Source of the DNA: Batrachochytrium dendrobatidis JAM81 | Taxonomy: Eukaryota > Chytridiomycota > Chytridiomycetes > Rhizophydiales | DNA length: 64,000 bases | Assembly (NCBI RefSeq): GCF_000203795.2 | Contig: NW_006281106.1 | Coordinates: 563,302 to 627,301, forward strand | Direction of reading: 5' to 3' | Part shown: positions 12,081-24,111 of the stretch, one piece after another | Layout: each line of letters starts with the position of its first letter | Numbering within the stretch: position 1 is the first letter of the stretch | The notes under the pieces: model-generated | Database searches by the model: none | Told to the model about the DNA's origin: nothing | The model's input: only the letters and a program-made list of their open reading frames with translations | Translations under genes and position numbers: made by a program

Positions 12081-14133
12081 TTATACTATATTTAGTGCTT
12101 GTGCAGCAAGTCCATCATTTCCATCATCTGATAGTTTCTCGATATCAATATCAAGCGAAGATGACGCTTCATCCATATCTCCATCTAGTGTTTCATCGTC
12201 CATGTCATCATTGCTAGCAGTAGCAAATGGACTGCCCATTCCGTGCTCCATTGTTTGTTTTGAATCAACACTATTAGAAGACTGCAAAGGGTCGACTGCA
12301 AACCCAATCAACACCGACGCGGCTTCCAAAAGCTGCACCTGTTGATGTTTGGAAATAGACAATTTGGATGTTTCTTTCCAATAGTCCGTATGCTCCCATT
12401 TATGTTTTGCTAGGCAGTTGGGATGTTTGTACTTTTTCCCGCAAGACACACAAATATATGGGGTTTTTTGAGTTGGGGCGGATGCTGCAACAGAAGCTTT
12501 ATGAACCATTCCAGCTGGTGCAGCAAGTAGCGACTGTGGAGAGCTGAGGTGAGATAGTTTTGGAGATCTGGGCTGAATGGAAAGACTAGCAGCAAGTGGG
12601 GAATGAATAGGATAAGGGCTTGTAGAAAGAATGGATCGACTTCGACGACGAAAAGAGGGTGCAGAAATAGCAATGGACGACGATCTCGATAAACTCTCAT
12701 CGGTAGATCCAATGGCTATCGGCAACGTAGAGATTGGATTTGACTGTTCTGCATCCACCTTCAAAATACGAATGGTTGGAGCATCTTGTGACCCCAAGGA
12801 AATTTGCTTTTGTTTCAGCAAGGAAATGGAGAGCGCTGCATAATGATCCGAAAGTGAATTCATTGGAGCCCCCGGGAGCGAGTTCATCAAAGGAGATACA
12901 ATGGTTGGATCAACCACATCTGATGCCGTTGTGCAAATAGAGAGTGAGCGGGGACGATCTTGATAGAATGCAAAGACATCATTATCCATTACAGTGAGAT
13001 GAAAGCTGCTGTCCAAAGATTGCACTCGAGACTGATCACTGAGATGGCTTGGAGGAGGAGTAACTGGAGGCGATAGTCCCTGGGGCACGCATGCAGATTC
13101 AGGCTACAAACAAGACATTTGTGAATAAGGGTAAATATAGATTTCTCATATGGGATGTTTGAAGTGGTAAAAATGCAAGAGGATCAAGCAGATAAAATGA
13201 TTCGGAATAAGCCATGCCAATACATATTATTGTGCATAAATCAAGCCCGAAATCCCATTGTGGCGGTTCAAGCCCGAATAATTTTATCCCAAAACCAGGC
13301 TGTCAATGAGCTCATGGTAAACCTATTCCTAGCAAGTATAGCTGAGGATTATAATAGATAGGGTGTATAATAGTATATCAATAGACCCCTGGCTCAGTAA
13401 CGAGTTGATAAGTGAAAGAGCAGTCACTACCCAAAAAGCAATGGGCTAGGGAAGGAATAAGTGCGTACAAGAGTGGGCTCGTTAAACATCAACAAAAAAC
13501 AAAAACTCACCACCAAAGGCATGTGAGCAGCAGGTGGTTGAATTGCATGGCTGCTCTCGCGAACTGCAATGGTATCAGCCATTGAGGGCGTTGATGGGGA
13601 TGGAGATACTGCAGTTGATGTAGAAGCATTGGAATTTGCACCAGAAACAGCTGGATTGGAGTCCGAGGTAATTTGTGGACCAAAAGTTGAGGCTAATGAT
13701 GAGTGTGGTTTTCTACCTCGGCGGCCAGGTTTTCGTACAGACTGCGGCTACAATAGTTGAAGACGAATAATGGTTGGTTTAAATCATGAATTGACAATTA
13801 TTGATTCAGCTCAAAAATTCATATCAGCAATTTAGGATGATTTAGTTGCAGTTGGCGAGGTCAACGGTATATCCAGCCTTGTTGCATATAAACAAGGCTC
13901 TATGACCTCCAATCTAATCCAGACCATAGAAGCAGCAATAAACTAATGGTTTAAACTGGCAGCCATGGGGAAAATACCGCCTTGTGAGCCCGTGTGGAGT
14001 TTGGCAACTAAACTTTAGTTCACCCTTGTTTCAACCACCCATAACACACCATCTGCCCAAGACTAAAACATACACATTGGTGATAGAAACAGTCACAAAT
14101 GCATAGTCCTACCATAGCAGTCGTTGCTGGCAT
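12081..14133 (-). CDS. C2H2 zinc-finger nuclear protein with AT-hook-like patch
   Basis: Exons 13511-13747 and 12081-13103 join in phase 0 to give about 420 residues. A seven-codon first exon at 14113-14133 (MPATTAM) is proposed only because it splices in frame; its intron would be long (365 bp). Near the N-terminus RKPGRRGRKPH is an AT-hook-like basic patch. A long Ser/Pro-rich region with RRRSRS follows. One C2H2 finger lies at about 12385-12460: YICVSCGKKYKHPNCLAKHK then WEHTDYW. The helix after it (SKLSISKHQQVQLLEAASVL) is a block I associate with a conserved fungal C2H2 family. An acidic tail rich in Asp (DDMDDETLDGDMDE) could be an activation domain. DNA-binding role is inferred; targets are unknown. 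Confidence 0.7.
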
Positions 14134-14656
14134 CCATTCCAAGTGGCCCATAGAGTTTTAAATAATTTCGCCTTTTTTTGGAATAAAAAGTTTCTAAAAA
14201 CAGCATTCAAAATACTGCGTAATCACGTGGTCGCGTTAAGCCATCACCAGAGCAAGTTGTTTGGGAACTTCATCAGGCCAGTCCTGCACTCGCAGATGAT
14301 TTTAAATGGACTTTATAAACTCGAGTGCATGAAATGAGAAAGGTTCATGCAAGCATGCTGTACTTGTTTGGATATAATATTGGTAATGCTAATGGTTTCT
14401 GATGCGACTAGCAATATTGTCAATGTATTTACAGAAAGTTTGCAACCAACGCTTCATGTTTAATTCAAGCATTCGCTTTATGGGCCAAACAGGCTACGTT
14501 TGCCTGTTTCTATTTTTTCTGGAACTCCATCGTGAAGTCAACCCCTACATTGTATGGGATTGATACCGCCCAGTATATCACTAGTAAAACCCAACACTTG
14601 AAGCACAGCAAAATCAAATACAAGCTCAATTCATTTGACAGGTCTAATCATTTATC
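14134..14656. other. Intergenic, no gene recognised
   Basis: Contains short frames only (longest about 64 codons) with no recognisable motif. It includes the 3' flank of the first M28 peptidase and possibly the promoter of the C2H2 gene. Confidence 0.4.
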
Positions 14657-16132
14657 CTAAACCTTTGCTAAAGACATCTCAACAGCGAATCCAAGTACAA
14701 CCTTTGTAAACTCTGCAGTATGGCCAAAATCAACCTTGTCAACGGTATCACGGTCTGAATGAATATCTCTGTTATGCCTTCCCATAGGAGCTTCAAAGGG
14801 GAAAACTGCTGGAATACCAGCATCATTCCACGCAGCGTGATCTAAAGGTATAATGGAGCAAGTTAGAAAAGAATCAAACGACAGATAAACCAAAAGGCAG
14901 CAGCCCAAAATTACATCTTACCAGAGCAAGAATAACCGCACTTGGTATCGACCCACTTAATGGAAGCGTATGTCTCGATAGTCTTTCGGAGGAAAACATT
15001 GAGATCGGTACTAACAAAATCAGTAGTGATGGCAATAACGGGGGTATCTCCCTCTGCAGTGAAACCAGTCATATCAACATTGAAGTTGGCGTAGACATCT
15101 ACTTGGCGCTTCATGTAATCGGCAACTATTTCTTGTGAACCAAGCAGACCAGCTTCTTCACCACTGTACCAGTGGAATTCGATTGGACGATTAGGAACAA
15201 AATCGGACTTGAGAAGGCGAGTATATGCTTCAAGTATACTAGCACTGCCAGATCCATCATCGTCAGCACCAGGACTGCGACCTTCTAAAGGATCCCTGAC
15301 ATTGATTGAATCTTGATGGGCAGAAAAGACCAGGATATCTTTGTCAGTGCTATTTGCGCCAGCAGCCTCTATCCTAGCAATCACAGAGGATTGACCCCAA
15401 GAATGTTCAAATGCCTTGACAGTAGTCAATATATTGTCGCGTTTGCTACTGTTGGCAATGGCTTCGACTTGTCCTAATAGCCATTTGGATGACTCGGCAC
15501 CCGATTCGGACTCGTAATACCGTGTGTGGAATGAGCTGAATTTGGTCAGGAATTCCTTCATTGAGCTCTGCGAGATGGCATCAATCATTGGTTTGACCTT
15601 TTCTTGTTCAACCGTTTCTTTAGGGAAAACTATAAAAACCAAGCACAATCAATGGGTAAATACGGGAGAGCCCATGTTATTAACGCGGACAAAACTTCCC
15701 ATTAGACAATGCCAAAAGTTTATCTCGATAAACTAAATAGCAACAATGCCAACAGATTCAACTGGTATCAAAAACAAATCAAGCATTACAAACCTTTTGG
15801 AGCCGCAGCCAAAAGAGAACTGCCCTTCAAATAACTAACACCTCCATCAGTGACGTCCTTGAAATGAGTATGGTCTAAATACAGTTTACCAATCTATCAA
15901 ACCAAAATAGGCCAAATGAATTGTGCAAACCATCAGTATAAATTTGAGCAAAATTGGCAATGAATAGAATCAATCGTTTCCTTACCTGCTCTCGTGTCAT
16001 CCATTCAGAATGGCCTTCTGAAGTAGAAATAAGACGCTGGGTAGATTTTTGGACATTAATAGGAGATCCACAAGCAATGCCGAATGCGAGTACAGAGGCA
16101 AGCGACAGATTGATCAAATTTATAAATCCCAT
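14657..16132 (-). CDS. Secreted M28 aminopeptidase (leucyl aminopeptidase type), copy A
   Basis: A zinc aminopeptidase expected to release N-terminal residues from extracellular peptides. The ATG at 16132 opens a signal peptide (MGFINLINLSLASVLAFG...). A prosegment with WMTREQ and a DVTDGGVSYL element follows. The M28 metal-ligand motifs are all present in order: SAHQDS (His), GADDDGSGSA (bridging Asp), SGEEAGLLGS (catalytic Glu and ligand Glu), NVDMTG (Asp), and RDIHSDRDT near the C-terminus (His). The paired cysteines CGYSCSDHAAW are typical of the fungal Lap1/Vibrio aminopeptidase subfamily. At least four exons; the last intron splits CGYSCS from DHAAW. It is one of two tandem paralogues on the same strand, the other at 17875-19479, and both keep every metal ligand. 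Confidence 0.9.
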
Positions 16133-17874
16133 TTTACGAATGTTCAATACTTGATACAAATACTATTTCAAAGGTAATAAAACAAACTTGTCCTATATTT
16201 TGAAGTAAATGCATGTCAATTTATAGTTTCGAGTCCACTGTGGCATCTCCAATTTGTCATATCTTGATATTTGATGTGGGTTTGGATTGAATTCATGCTC
16301 ATGCAGGATCCCGAGTATTTTTCGCATGTATGACAATACTACATCAAGCTTTACTTGTGATTCATAGATATAAGCAATCAGTAAAGAGTGTAATAATTTT
16401 TAGGGGCTACATGTGATATCATCCAAGCAGTATTCTTAGCAGTAGTATACGGTCGTCACATGGAGCCACTAATTAAATCTCTTAGGCTCCAGTCCAGTTT
16501 ATTTGCCACTGGAAATACCCTTTTAATTTTTGGCTCAAGACATGCATTGCATATCTACAATAATAGTACTAAAATACACTGATCATCATATAGACTACTG
16601 ATTTGCAAATGATAAATTTATCAAGTGGAGATAATAGGGTACTTTGTGTGGTATTGATCCGTCCACTTTTTCGTGTTTCGAGATTGAGTGGATTAGATTA
16701 ATGCAGTATACTGCCATTTATCCACAACATAGCACAAATGCAAGAGCATTGACTACTAGGATGATATGAACTGTCCAAGTACCCCCAAAAATCAAGCAAA
16801 CCCCAGACTTTTCTTTTATTATCATGTCGTTAATATTACGAGAGCTTCCGAGATGGATGCACATGCCAGTTCACCTGCATGTAACTATGGTAATTTAGAG
16901 CATGTTTAAAAGCTTTTTTTGGCACATGCCATGCTACAAAAAGTAGGAACACACTCATTTTCGATATGCTATTCTACATGTGATTTTTAATACAAGGGCT
17001 CGATTCAGTTCATGCTGTTTGATAAAGCTGCTTGGGTTAATTTCATTGCTTTAAATTATTCAAATACTGATGCAACCACAAGAAAAACCCTCGACTCCGG
17101 TCAGCGTCCATTACAAATATATATGGCTTGGACTAAATCTAGGCATTAAAATTTACTGGCATAAAAACTTTCATTGTGCTGTCCATCGGCTGTGAATAGA
17201 CTATCCAGAATATTGCCTTTATCGCACTTTTGCTGGCGTGCTAATCATTTGTTCATTTTACTATTGGCTATGCTACTGCTTGGTTGCTTGTTCAGTTTGG
17301 AACAGGTGATTAAAATGGCTCGAGTATAGACCCTGTATCTTTTGATATAGCTAGCGAGAATGAGAGTCTATTCTCGAGTTGTACAGAAAACTCCAACTTC
17401 GTCATGCTTTGAAACCATTTGGATAACATTAACAAGTTACTGTTGCAGTATTTCCAAAACATGAATTATCCGCAGAATTGGTACACGCTTGTTTTATGTT
17501 AGTATCATACTCTAGATGGAACATTAAAACTCATATTAGAACAAGACCAAGCAACTGCCGTTAGATCCAATGAATGACGTTTTGTCAAGTTGAAGAGAGC
17601 ATTACATCATTTAGCAAACTGGCCGCGCCGACAAGTCGGATTGTTACCGTGGCATGTAAAATATGAGTAATAAATGCCCATATCATTCAAATCAACAATC
17701 CACCGATATCTGCAAAAGAAGTGACCGAGCCCGAAAGTGGTTGAATGAAATGAATCCTTTTTCAAACACCCAATATACACCAATGTGATAGTTATTGACA
17801 TTTTTTCATTTATCCCTATATCACCAACCAAACTCGATCTTGACAGATGGTCGTAACAAAAATTCGGATCGCTA
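16133..17874. other. Long intergenic region between the two M28 peptidases
   Basis: About 1.7 kb without a recognisable gene. It holds the promoter of copy A, a CTAGCGAGAATGAGA box at 17351-17365, and a degenerate repeat (about 17440-17780) similar to 11505-11830. No peptidase remnant was recognised between the copies. Confidence 0.5.
17440..17780 (+). repeat. Degenerate dispersed repeat, second copy
   Basis: Shares ordered blocks with 11505-11830: GCAGTATTTCCAAAACATGA, TAATAAATGCCCATATCATT, CAAATCAACAATCCACC and GAGCCCGAAAG. Similarity is patchy and no terminal repeats were identified, so the element type is unknown. It ends about 95 bp downstream of the copy B peptidase stop codon. Confidence 0.45.
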
Positions 17875-19479
17875 CTATTTACCATATAGAGATAGCTCGA
17901 CAGTGAACCCAATCACACTTTTGACAAACTCAGCCATGTGGCCAAAATCAATATGTTCAACAGTATCATCAGAAGTATGAATGTATGGACTGTGATCGGC
18001 AAAGGGAGCTTCAAATGTAAATACAGTGGGAACTCCGGCCTTGTTCCACGTAGCATGATCTATAGTTTTAAAACAATCAGTACAAGGCAGCCATATCTTG
18101 AAATTCCACAGAATAGACTCTTACCAGAGCAAGCATATCCACACTTGGTGGGAGCCCAGCTAATGCTGGAATATCCCTCGACAATATGCTGGAGAAAAGT
18201 AGACAGTTTTGGATCTACAAAATCGGTCGAGATACCAATCACAGGCTTTTTGTTTTTTGGCTGGTATCCAGTCATGTCATTATGGAAGTTGGCGTAGACA
18301 TCTACTTTGCGCTTCATGTAATCGGCAACTACTTTTTGTGAACCAAGCAGACCGCCTTCTTCACCACTGTACCAGTGGAATTCGACTGGACGATTGGGAA
18401 CAAAATCAGACTTGAGAAGGCGAGTCAATACTTCAAATATAGTAGTACTGCCAGATCCATCATCGTCAGCACCAGGACTACGACCAAACCACGGATTAAA
18501 CTGGTTTACCGAGTCTTGATGAGCAGATATAACAATGATATCTTGAGCATTTTCATCTTTTGCTGAGCCAGTTGCTTCAAATCTGGCAATAATCGATGCT
18601 TGGCCCCACGAGTGCTTAAACTGTTTTACAGAAAGAGATACATCGTTTCGGCCATGACTATCGGCCAGGTCCTGGACTTGCGTTTGTAGCCACTTGGATG
18701 ATTCAATACCACTAGATGACCTAAAGTACCTGGTTTTGAATCCACTGAAGCTGGTCAAAAACTGCTTCATACCATCCTGTGAAATAGCATCGATGATCGG
18801 GGTGACCTTGCTCTGTTGGGAAAGGAGCGAGGGATAGTCTAAAAGTATTATTGGTAATGAACTAGCAAAGTTAGATTTGCAACCCTTGGTGTCATCAACG
18901 GCAACATTGGCAGCAAGGAGGATAATCCAGGGTCTGATACCAAGAAGCAGTCATCACAGCCCAGCACCGTCGGGAATGGACAAAAAGCCAGTCACCCGAA
19001 AATAGGCTTTCTGTCGAGGGGTTGGTGTTACATGGCTGCTCCACCCAGTCAATAAATTCACTGCCCAGCAGCATCCATCTCATTTTTGATATATGGCCTC
19101 GAACATGTAAACAATTATCATCAACAAACCTACCTTTTTTAGTTGTGGTACTGGCTTGGAAAAAGGTGATGCTGTCCATGTCACCATCAGTGATATCAAT
19201 AAACTTGGTATTGGATCTATACAGACCAAATATCTGTTTGCACAACCATCAAATCAGTCAAACCATACATTTTGGAATATTCCGTAAGCTTATTTGCCAG
19301 GCTAGAAAATACAATACCTGCTCTTCGTTCATCCATTGTGATTGTCCTTCGGAAAAGGAGATAAGACGACGAGCAAATGGGTCATTCTGCAGGAGATCCT
19401 GGTCTTGCTGAAATGGAACAGCTAAAACAGACAGGCTAAAGGCAAGAATCGAGGCGGCAGAGAGAGTAGCAAGGCGCAT
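17875..19479 (-). CDS. Secreted M28 aminopeptidase (leucyl aminopeptidase type), copy B
   Basis: Paralogue of the gene at 14657-16132, in the same orientation. The ATG at 19479 gives a signal peptide (MRLATLSAASILAFSLSVLA). A prosegment follows with FARRLISFSEGQSQWMNEEQ, parallel to copy A. The catalytic region keeps all ligands: SAHQDSVN, GADDDGSGST, SGEEGGLLGS, NDMTGY and a C-terminal HTSDDT. CGYACS-DHATW also matches copy A. Blocks such as HWYSGEE, GSQ, VADYMKR and VDVYANF are nearly identical between copies. The N-terminal third and the last residues (FTVELSLYGK, stop at 17875) have diverged. Multi-exon; middle exon limits between about 18800 and 19300 are uncertain. Expected to be secreted and to act with copy A in extracellular peptide digestion (inference). 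Confidence 0.88.
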
Positions 19480-19872
19480 AATTCTTGTATAATTCAGTTT
19501 AAAAGGTTACTTGACAGTAGTAGCTATGAAATTCATGCTCTATGTTAGTGAATTCAAGCAATCATGGTGGATAGATGCAAAACACACCTAGTATAGACGA
19601 AAAGGTTATAGACAATATCAAAGGTTCAACCAAGGTAATGACAATGAGGGAAACTTTGTTGATGAGTTCGTATTTGTTATGACGACAGTGATACGTGACC
19701 AGCAGACCCAACGTGCTGCTGGCGGAGATTTAAATGTTTAGGCTTTATCGCACATGGATAGCTTTTAATGTAACCCTATTTGAAATAATACTCGAAAAAC
19801 TCTCATGAACTACTTTGTCCCAGCATTTCATCAAACATACAGGAGTTGATGGATATCTTGGAGTATTAGCAA
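19480..19872. other. Promoter region of M28 copy B
   Basis: No gene recognised. Upstream region of the minus-strand peptidase, ending at the MITE-like element at 19873. Confidence 0.4.
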
Positions 19873-20271
19873 GCCATATTCACGTAAAATGGAACACTAT
19901 TTTGTAGTGATTGATGTTGCTTTGGAATCAACAAGGGTTGGATGTGTTGCACTTTTCTATTACAATTTGACTGCTTATCCAACCCAAAATAAACACACCA
20001 TCCATCATATGATGCTTGCAACCAACCCATTCCTTTTTCTTTCAAAATAGCTATATACTACGATCATCAGATTGATTCCTGATGTTCTTCATCAAACTCT
20101 ACAAACTTCTGTATCCTAAAACTTGGATGCGTTCTAGTTCAAAAAGCAATTATTGCACATGTCATGAATGCAACTATACATGACAATCACTGGGAGAAAG
20201 ACCAATAAACCGACACATTATTTCGCGATATTGACTGTATGGATTTGGAATCTTACTTTACGTGAATACGG
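19873..20271 (-). mobile_element. MITE-like repeat, copy 2
   Basis: Ends are GCCATATTCACGTAAAATGG on the left and CTTTACGTGAATACGG on the right, an inverted pair. Read on the minus strand it is nearly identical to copy 3 at 23623, so the two are inverted copies and probably recent. It lies about 205 bp upstream of the ATG at 20477. Confidence 0.88.
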
Positions 20272-20476
20272 TGATGATTTATTAGAAACTATATCAACAG
20301 TCAAGAGAAAATACATTATTTGAGTTGAATTATTAAAACAAATCTTGTTCATATCAAGACAGACAGCAGTTGTTTTTGCAATCGCAATTCGAAATGACAG
20401 CTGCTGAAAACCAACAAATTTTTGCACCAATCTAAACTGCTTTGAAAAGCAAAATAACTTTGCACAACTTTTAGCA

Positions 20477-21859
20477 ATGCTTGCTGAACATTCAAAGACA
20501 ACCATCACTGCTGCTGCTGCTGAGGAGTGGGTAACTGGCATTCACGAGGATATTGGAACTCAATGGTTTGTTCCTCAAGACGATTCTACTTTGGATGCAA
20601 TCATGGCTGCCACTCCTCACCACTCTAACAGTCAGCTATCCAAAAATAACTTTGCAGCCAACAGCATTCACATTGGTAAACCCGCTGATAGAGAGTTTGT
20701 CGAGCTAGCTACTGCCGAGGAAATCTCTCACAGTGCAGATATGTACCCTGCATCGGATTCTTCTTCATACAGCCAAGAGCCTTTGGCTCATCTTTTAGAC
20801 CTGGTTAGTTCTTGTGCACTCTTCTGGATATTGTGGTTACTCAAATCCATCAAGCCTATTTTGTTCCCTTCTTTGTGAACGAGCAAGTTTGAAATTCAGG
20901 GTTGTCAGTACAATAGTTGCAAAACCCGGTTCAAATGTATATTGACTTGACATTGTCGACTTACTAACGTGTGCCATGAATCGATTCTCATTTTAGCAAG
21001 TTGAGGCTCCTGCCGAATTGCTGGAACTTTATGCCTACGAAGGACCTAGTAATCCCCAGTTGATGGATCGAGAGCTAGATTACGCTATGCAAGTCGAGGT
21101 AGATATAGATTGATGCTTGCACATTGAAAAACCTGATGATCGAGGTTGTTTTTGTGATTTGGATAGTTGATATTTAAATGCTGTAATCTGTTGAATCTGA
21201 TACTAGACTGCCGCTCAATCTTCTAACCAAGCGCCAGTAAAAGTACAACATACCACTGCAACTGTTCCAATCTCCAGCTATTCCTCTCAAGCCATTAGAA
21301 ACAATGAGCAACTGCTTGAATCTGTTCTCTTGGAACAGAGTAACATTGAAAAAATGAACTCGCTTACCAAGGCGGTGTTTGCTCAGGTTTGCCATCTTTG
21401 TAGTCTAGCTTATTTTATTCTCTGTTTTATCGTTATTCATGGATGAATCTAATATTTCAATGAATTATGGGTTAGATTGATGAGCAATTGGCACCAGTTT
21501 CTGACGACACGAGGACCGTACAAGACGTGTATGCAGTTTTTAATGGTAGTCGTGCTGTTGATGGAGAAGAAATAATGAATCGATTGCTCACTGAAGCACG
21601 TCGTATTCAATGGGAACATGCAGCAGCAACCCCAAAGCCTAAATCTACAAAAGCAGTTCACTATCTTCATCTTCTTGCCAAAAAGCGTAGCTTGAAGAAC
21701 ACTGTTCTTTCTGAGCGAGAAAAGCAAATACTGTTTTCTGTATACCATAAACTCAATGACATTGGCACTCTAGAGCATGATGAATTTTTGGATACACTTT
21801 TCCACAAGGCGATCCATATTGTTGATCGTCACACCATTGACTGCAGCTCCAAGCTGTGA
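20477..21859 (+). CDS. Unrecognised protein with C-terminal SKL tripeptide
   Basis: I do not recognise the family. Four exons (about 20477-20803, 20999-21099, 21207-21387 and 21476-21859) give roughly 330 residues. The N-terminal half is polar with an Ala/Glu start. The middle holds YAYEGPSNPQLMDRELDYAM and VLLEQSNIEKMNSL, predicted helical. The C-terminal half (RRIQWEHAAATPKP, then LHLLAKKRSLKNTVLSEREK and HKLNDIGTLEHDEFLDTLF) looks like a folded helical domain. The last three residues are SKL, the canonical peroxisomal import signal PTS1, so a peroxisomal location is possible. No catalytic motif was seen. The gene and its downstream neighbour sit between inverted copies of the repeat element. 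Confidence 0.6.
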
Positions 21860-22097
21860 TGGATTGCACTTTTATTCATCACAGTGCAACCCAATTGGAT
21901 TTAGTTTTTTGCTTTATATCGACCGACACTGTTTTAGTATTTCAAGTCTTTTGACTTTCATATTCTGACAAACTTTGATTCCAACCAAACCCGATTAAAG
22001 TTTTGTTTACAATAATATTAAGAATCATTTTTGAGACTTGATGGCCGAATAAATCAAATGTTGAATTCGAGTTTTAGATTTGACCAACTAAACGACA

Positions 22098-23560
22098 ATG
22101 CTTCTCTCTAGCTCATTGCCCACTGCATTGGTGGCTGTTTTGCTTGCCTTGTCTACCTGTAGGTGTTGTCTTTTGTCTACTGTTTTGAATGGATAGTCTT
22201 GCATTCGTCTTGAGGCGCTGCTCCAGCTATAAAAGATGGACGATCTTGTCGGTTGTCTGCCTCTCATCACCATGGCCAACTCTTCAACAGCCACTTGCAT
22301 CACTACCAAATTATGCTTACTCATCACTTATTCCATTCCATGACTAGGCGTTTCTGCTGTTAAACAAACTCATCCTGAGATCAGAGAAAAACATGACATC
22401 AAGATCGATTACAAGTTTCCAGATAATGAACTGCTCAGTAAGTTTTGAATTTGTTTGATACTATGCATGCTCTATGTTTGAATAGAGTCAGACTGTCATG
22501 ATTCACAATGAGCCATCTATTGGTTATCTTGCATTGCAGACTTTACTCCATATGTCCTGGTATCTTGAGCAATGTTGGAAATTCCCATCAATACACTTTT
22601 GGTTTGAATATATCCTGCCCGAGTGTTTATTAACCTGCTATTTTAATCAATATATCTACAGTTTTTCCTTCTGGAAAAACTGGAAAAGTCAAGTTCACCT
22701 TGACCAACCTGAGCAAGGAAAAGATTACTGTATTCAAGGTTACTACTACTTACACTAAGCCCAAGGATTTTACTAAAAAAGTATCCCTGGTATGTGATGT
22801 GCTTGTATCTCATTAGATTTTCTTTCTAGTCAAGTATCAACTGTGGATTATTGCTAACAAGTCATGATATTGACTGGTTTAATTTTTTGGTATGATCAGT
22901 CTCCTTCTATGGATCTGTCCTTTACGCTTGTGCCAAACAAACCCATTACATACAACCACGTATTTGCTACCGACATCGAGGCACAAAAAGCCAATCTTCA
23001 GATTGCTTTCGATTGCGATGATTTCCACGGCTCTGATGATCCTTATCGTATCATTGCCATGAACACTCCCGTCGAGGTTATCTTTAGTGATTCGTTGTTT
23101 GATTTGAAAAGGTGTGGCTTGATGTAATATGAACGGAGCTAGCATATTTTGATTGGATGTTCAAGACTTAATCTTTGTTTTTGCAGTATTATGATGTATA
23201 TTTTCAGCACAACTCTCTTTGGTTTGGTTTCGTACCTATTTTACACTGTTTTCTTTTATAAAGACACTTCCAAGGTATAATATTGATGCTGGATTGCTGT
23301 AATGTTATATCAGTGTGTTGAACGAGTCATCTACACCCATTGCATACTGAATCCAATGCTATGTCTTGTTGAAAATACTGTATTATATTCAATCCGGTAC
23401 ATTGATCTAGATTGTCAAGACCAAAAAGCCACGTCCTGCTCCATCTCCATCTCAGTCCAAGTCTGATCTTTCCACCGAGCTTGATCCCGAGTGGATTTCT
23501 GGTCATACGCTTCAAAAGGACACCAAGGTTTCAACCCCCAAAATTAAGAAGCGCAAGTAA
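22098..23560 (+). CDS. TRAP-alpha / Irc22-like ER membrane protein
   Basis: Likely a translocon-associated protein subunit in the ER membrane, aiding secretory protein translocation (family knowledge). The ATG at 22098 opens a signal peptide that crosses an intron and ends near STCVSA. The luminal part has a beta-sandwich-like pattern: IFPSGKTGKVKFTLTNLSKE, then PSMDLSFTLVPNKPITYN, then ATDIEAQKANLQIAFDC. One membrane span follows (IMMYIFSTTLFGLVSYLFYT). The cytosolic tail is short and Lys/Pro-rich, with DPEWISGHTLQ, which resembles the Trp-Ile motif of TRAP-alpha/Irc22 tails, and it ends KKRK. At least six exons; the introns are short. The alternative assignment is a diverged Irc22 rather than true SSR1; the fold and topology are the same. 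Confidence 0.7.
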
Positions 23561-23622
23561 GATTTCTACAAAAAAGGAAACGCTATGGCTGGTATTCAAG
23601 TAGTTTTGTTTATGGAATACAC

Positions 23623-24000
23623 TCGTATTCACGTAAAATAAACCGCTAAATAAGATTCCAAATTCATAGTCAATATCGCGAAATAATGTGTCGGTTTATT
23701 GGTTTTTCTCCCAGTGATTGTCATGTATAGTTGCATTCATGACATGTGCAATAATTGTTTTTTGAACTAGAACGCATCCAAGTTTTAGGATACAGAGGTT
23801 TGTAGAGTTTGATGGAGAGCATTAGGAATCAATCTGATGATCATAGTATATGGCTATTTTGAAAGAAAAGGAATGGGTTGGTTGCAAGCATCATATGATG
23901 GATGGTGTGTTTATTTTGGGTTGGATAAGCAGTCAAATTGTAATAGAAAGTGCAACACATCCAACCCTTGTTGATTCCAAAGCAACATCAACCATACCCT
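23623..24000 (+). mobile_element. MITE-like repeat, copy 3, truncated at its right end
   Basis: Begins CGTATTCACGTAAAATAAAC and matches the reverse complement of copy 2 through AACACATCCAACCCTTGTTG and TTCCAAAGCAACATCAA. It then diverges where copy 2 has its terminal repeat, so the distal inverted repeat is missing. It starts 62 bp after the TRAP-alpha-like stop codon. Confidence 0.85.
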
Positions 24001-24111
24001 ATTATGAAATGGGTTGATTAGAATGTGTACCTGCTTTAAAAATGTTGACGCATTTAACGAGCAATCTCAGTTTACAAAAAAGATATTGACAAGGACTAAT
24101 CAAGTACTTTA

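Noticed and set aside
17607..17912. 101-codon minus-strand frame overlapping the end of M28 copy B
   Set aside because: It is out of frame with the peptidase, whose own frame (FTVELSLYGK) ends at 17875; the rest is in the degenerate repeat.
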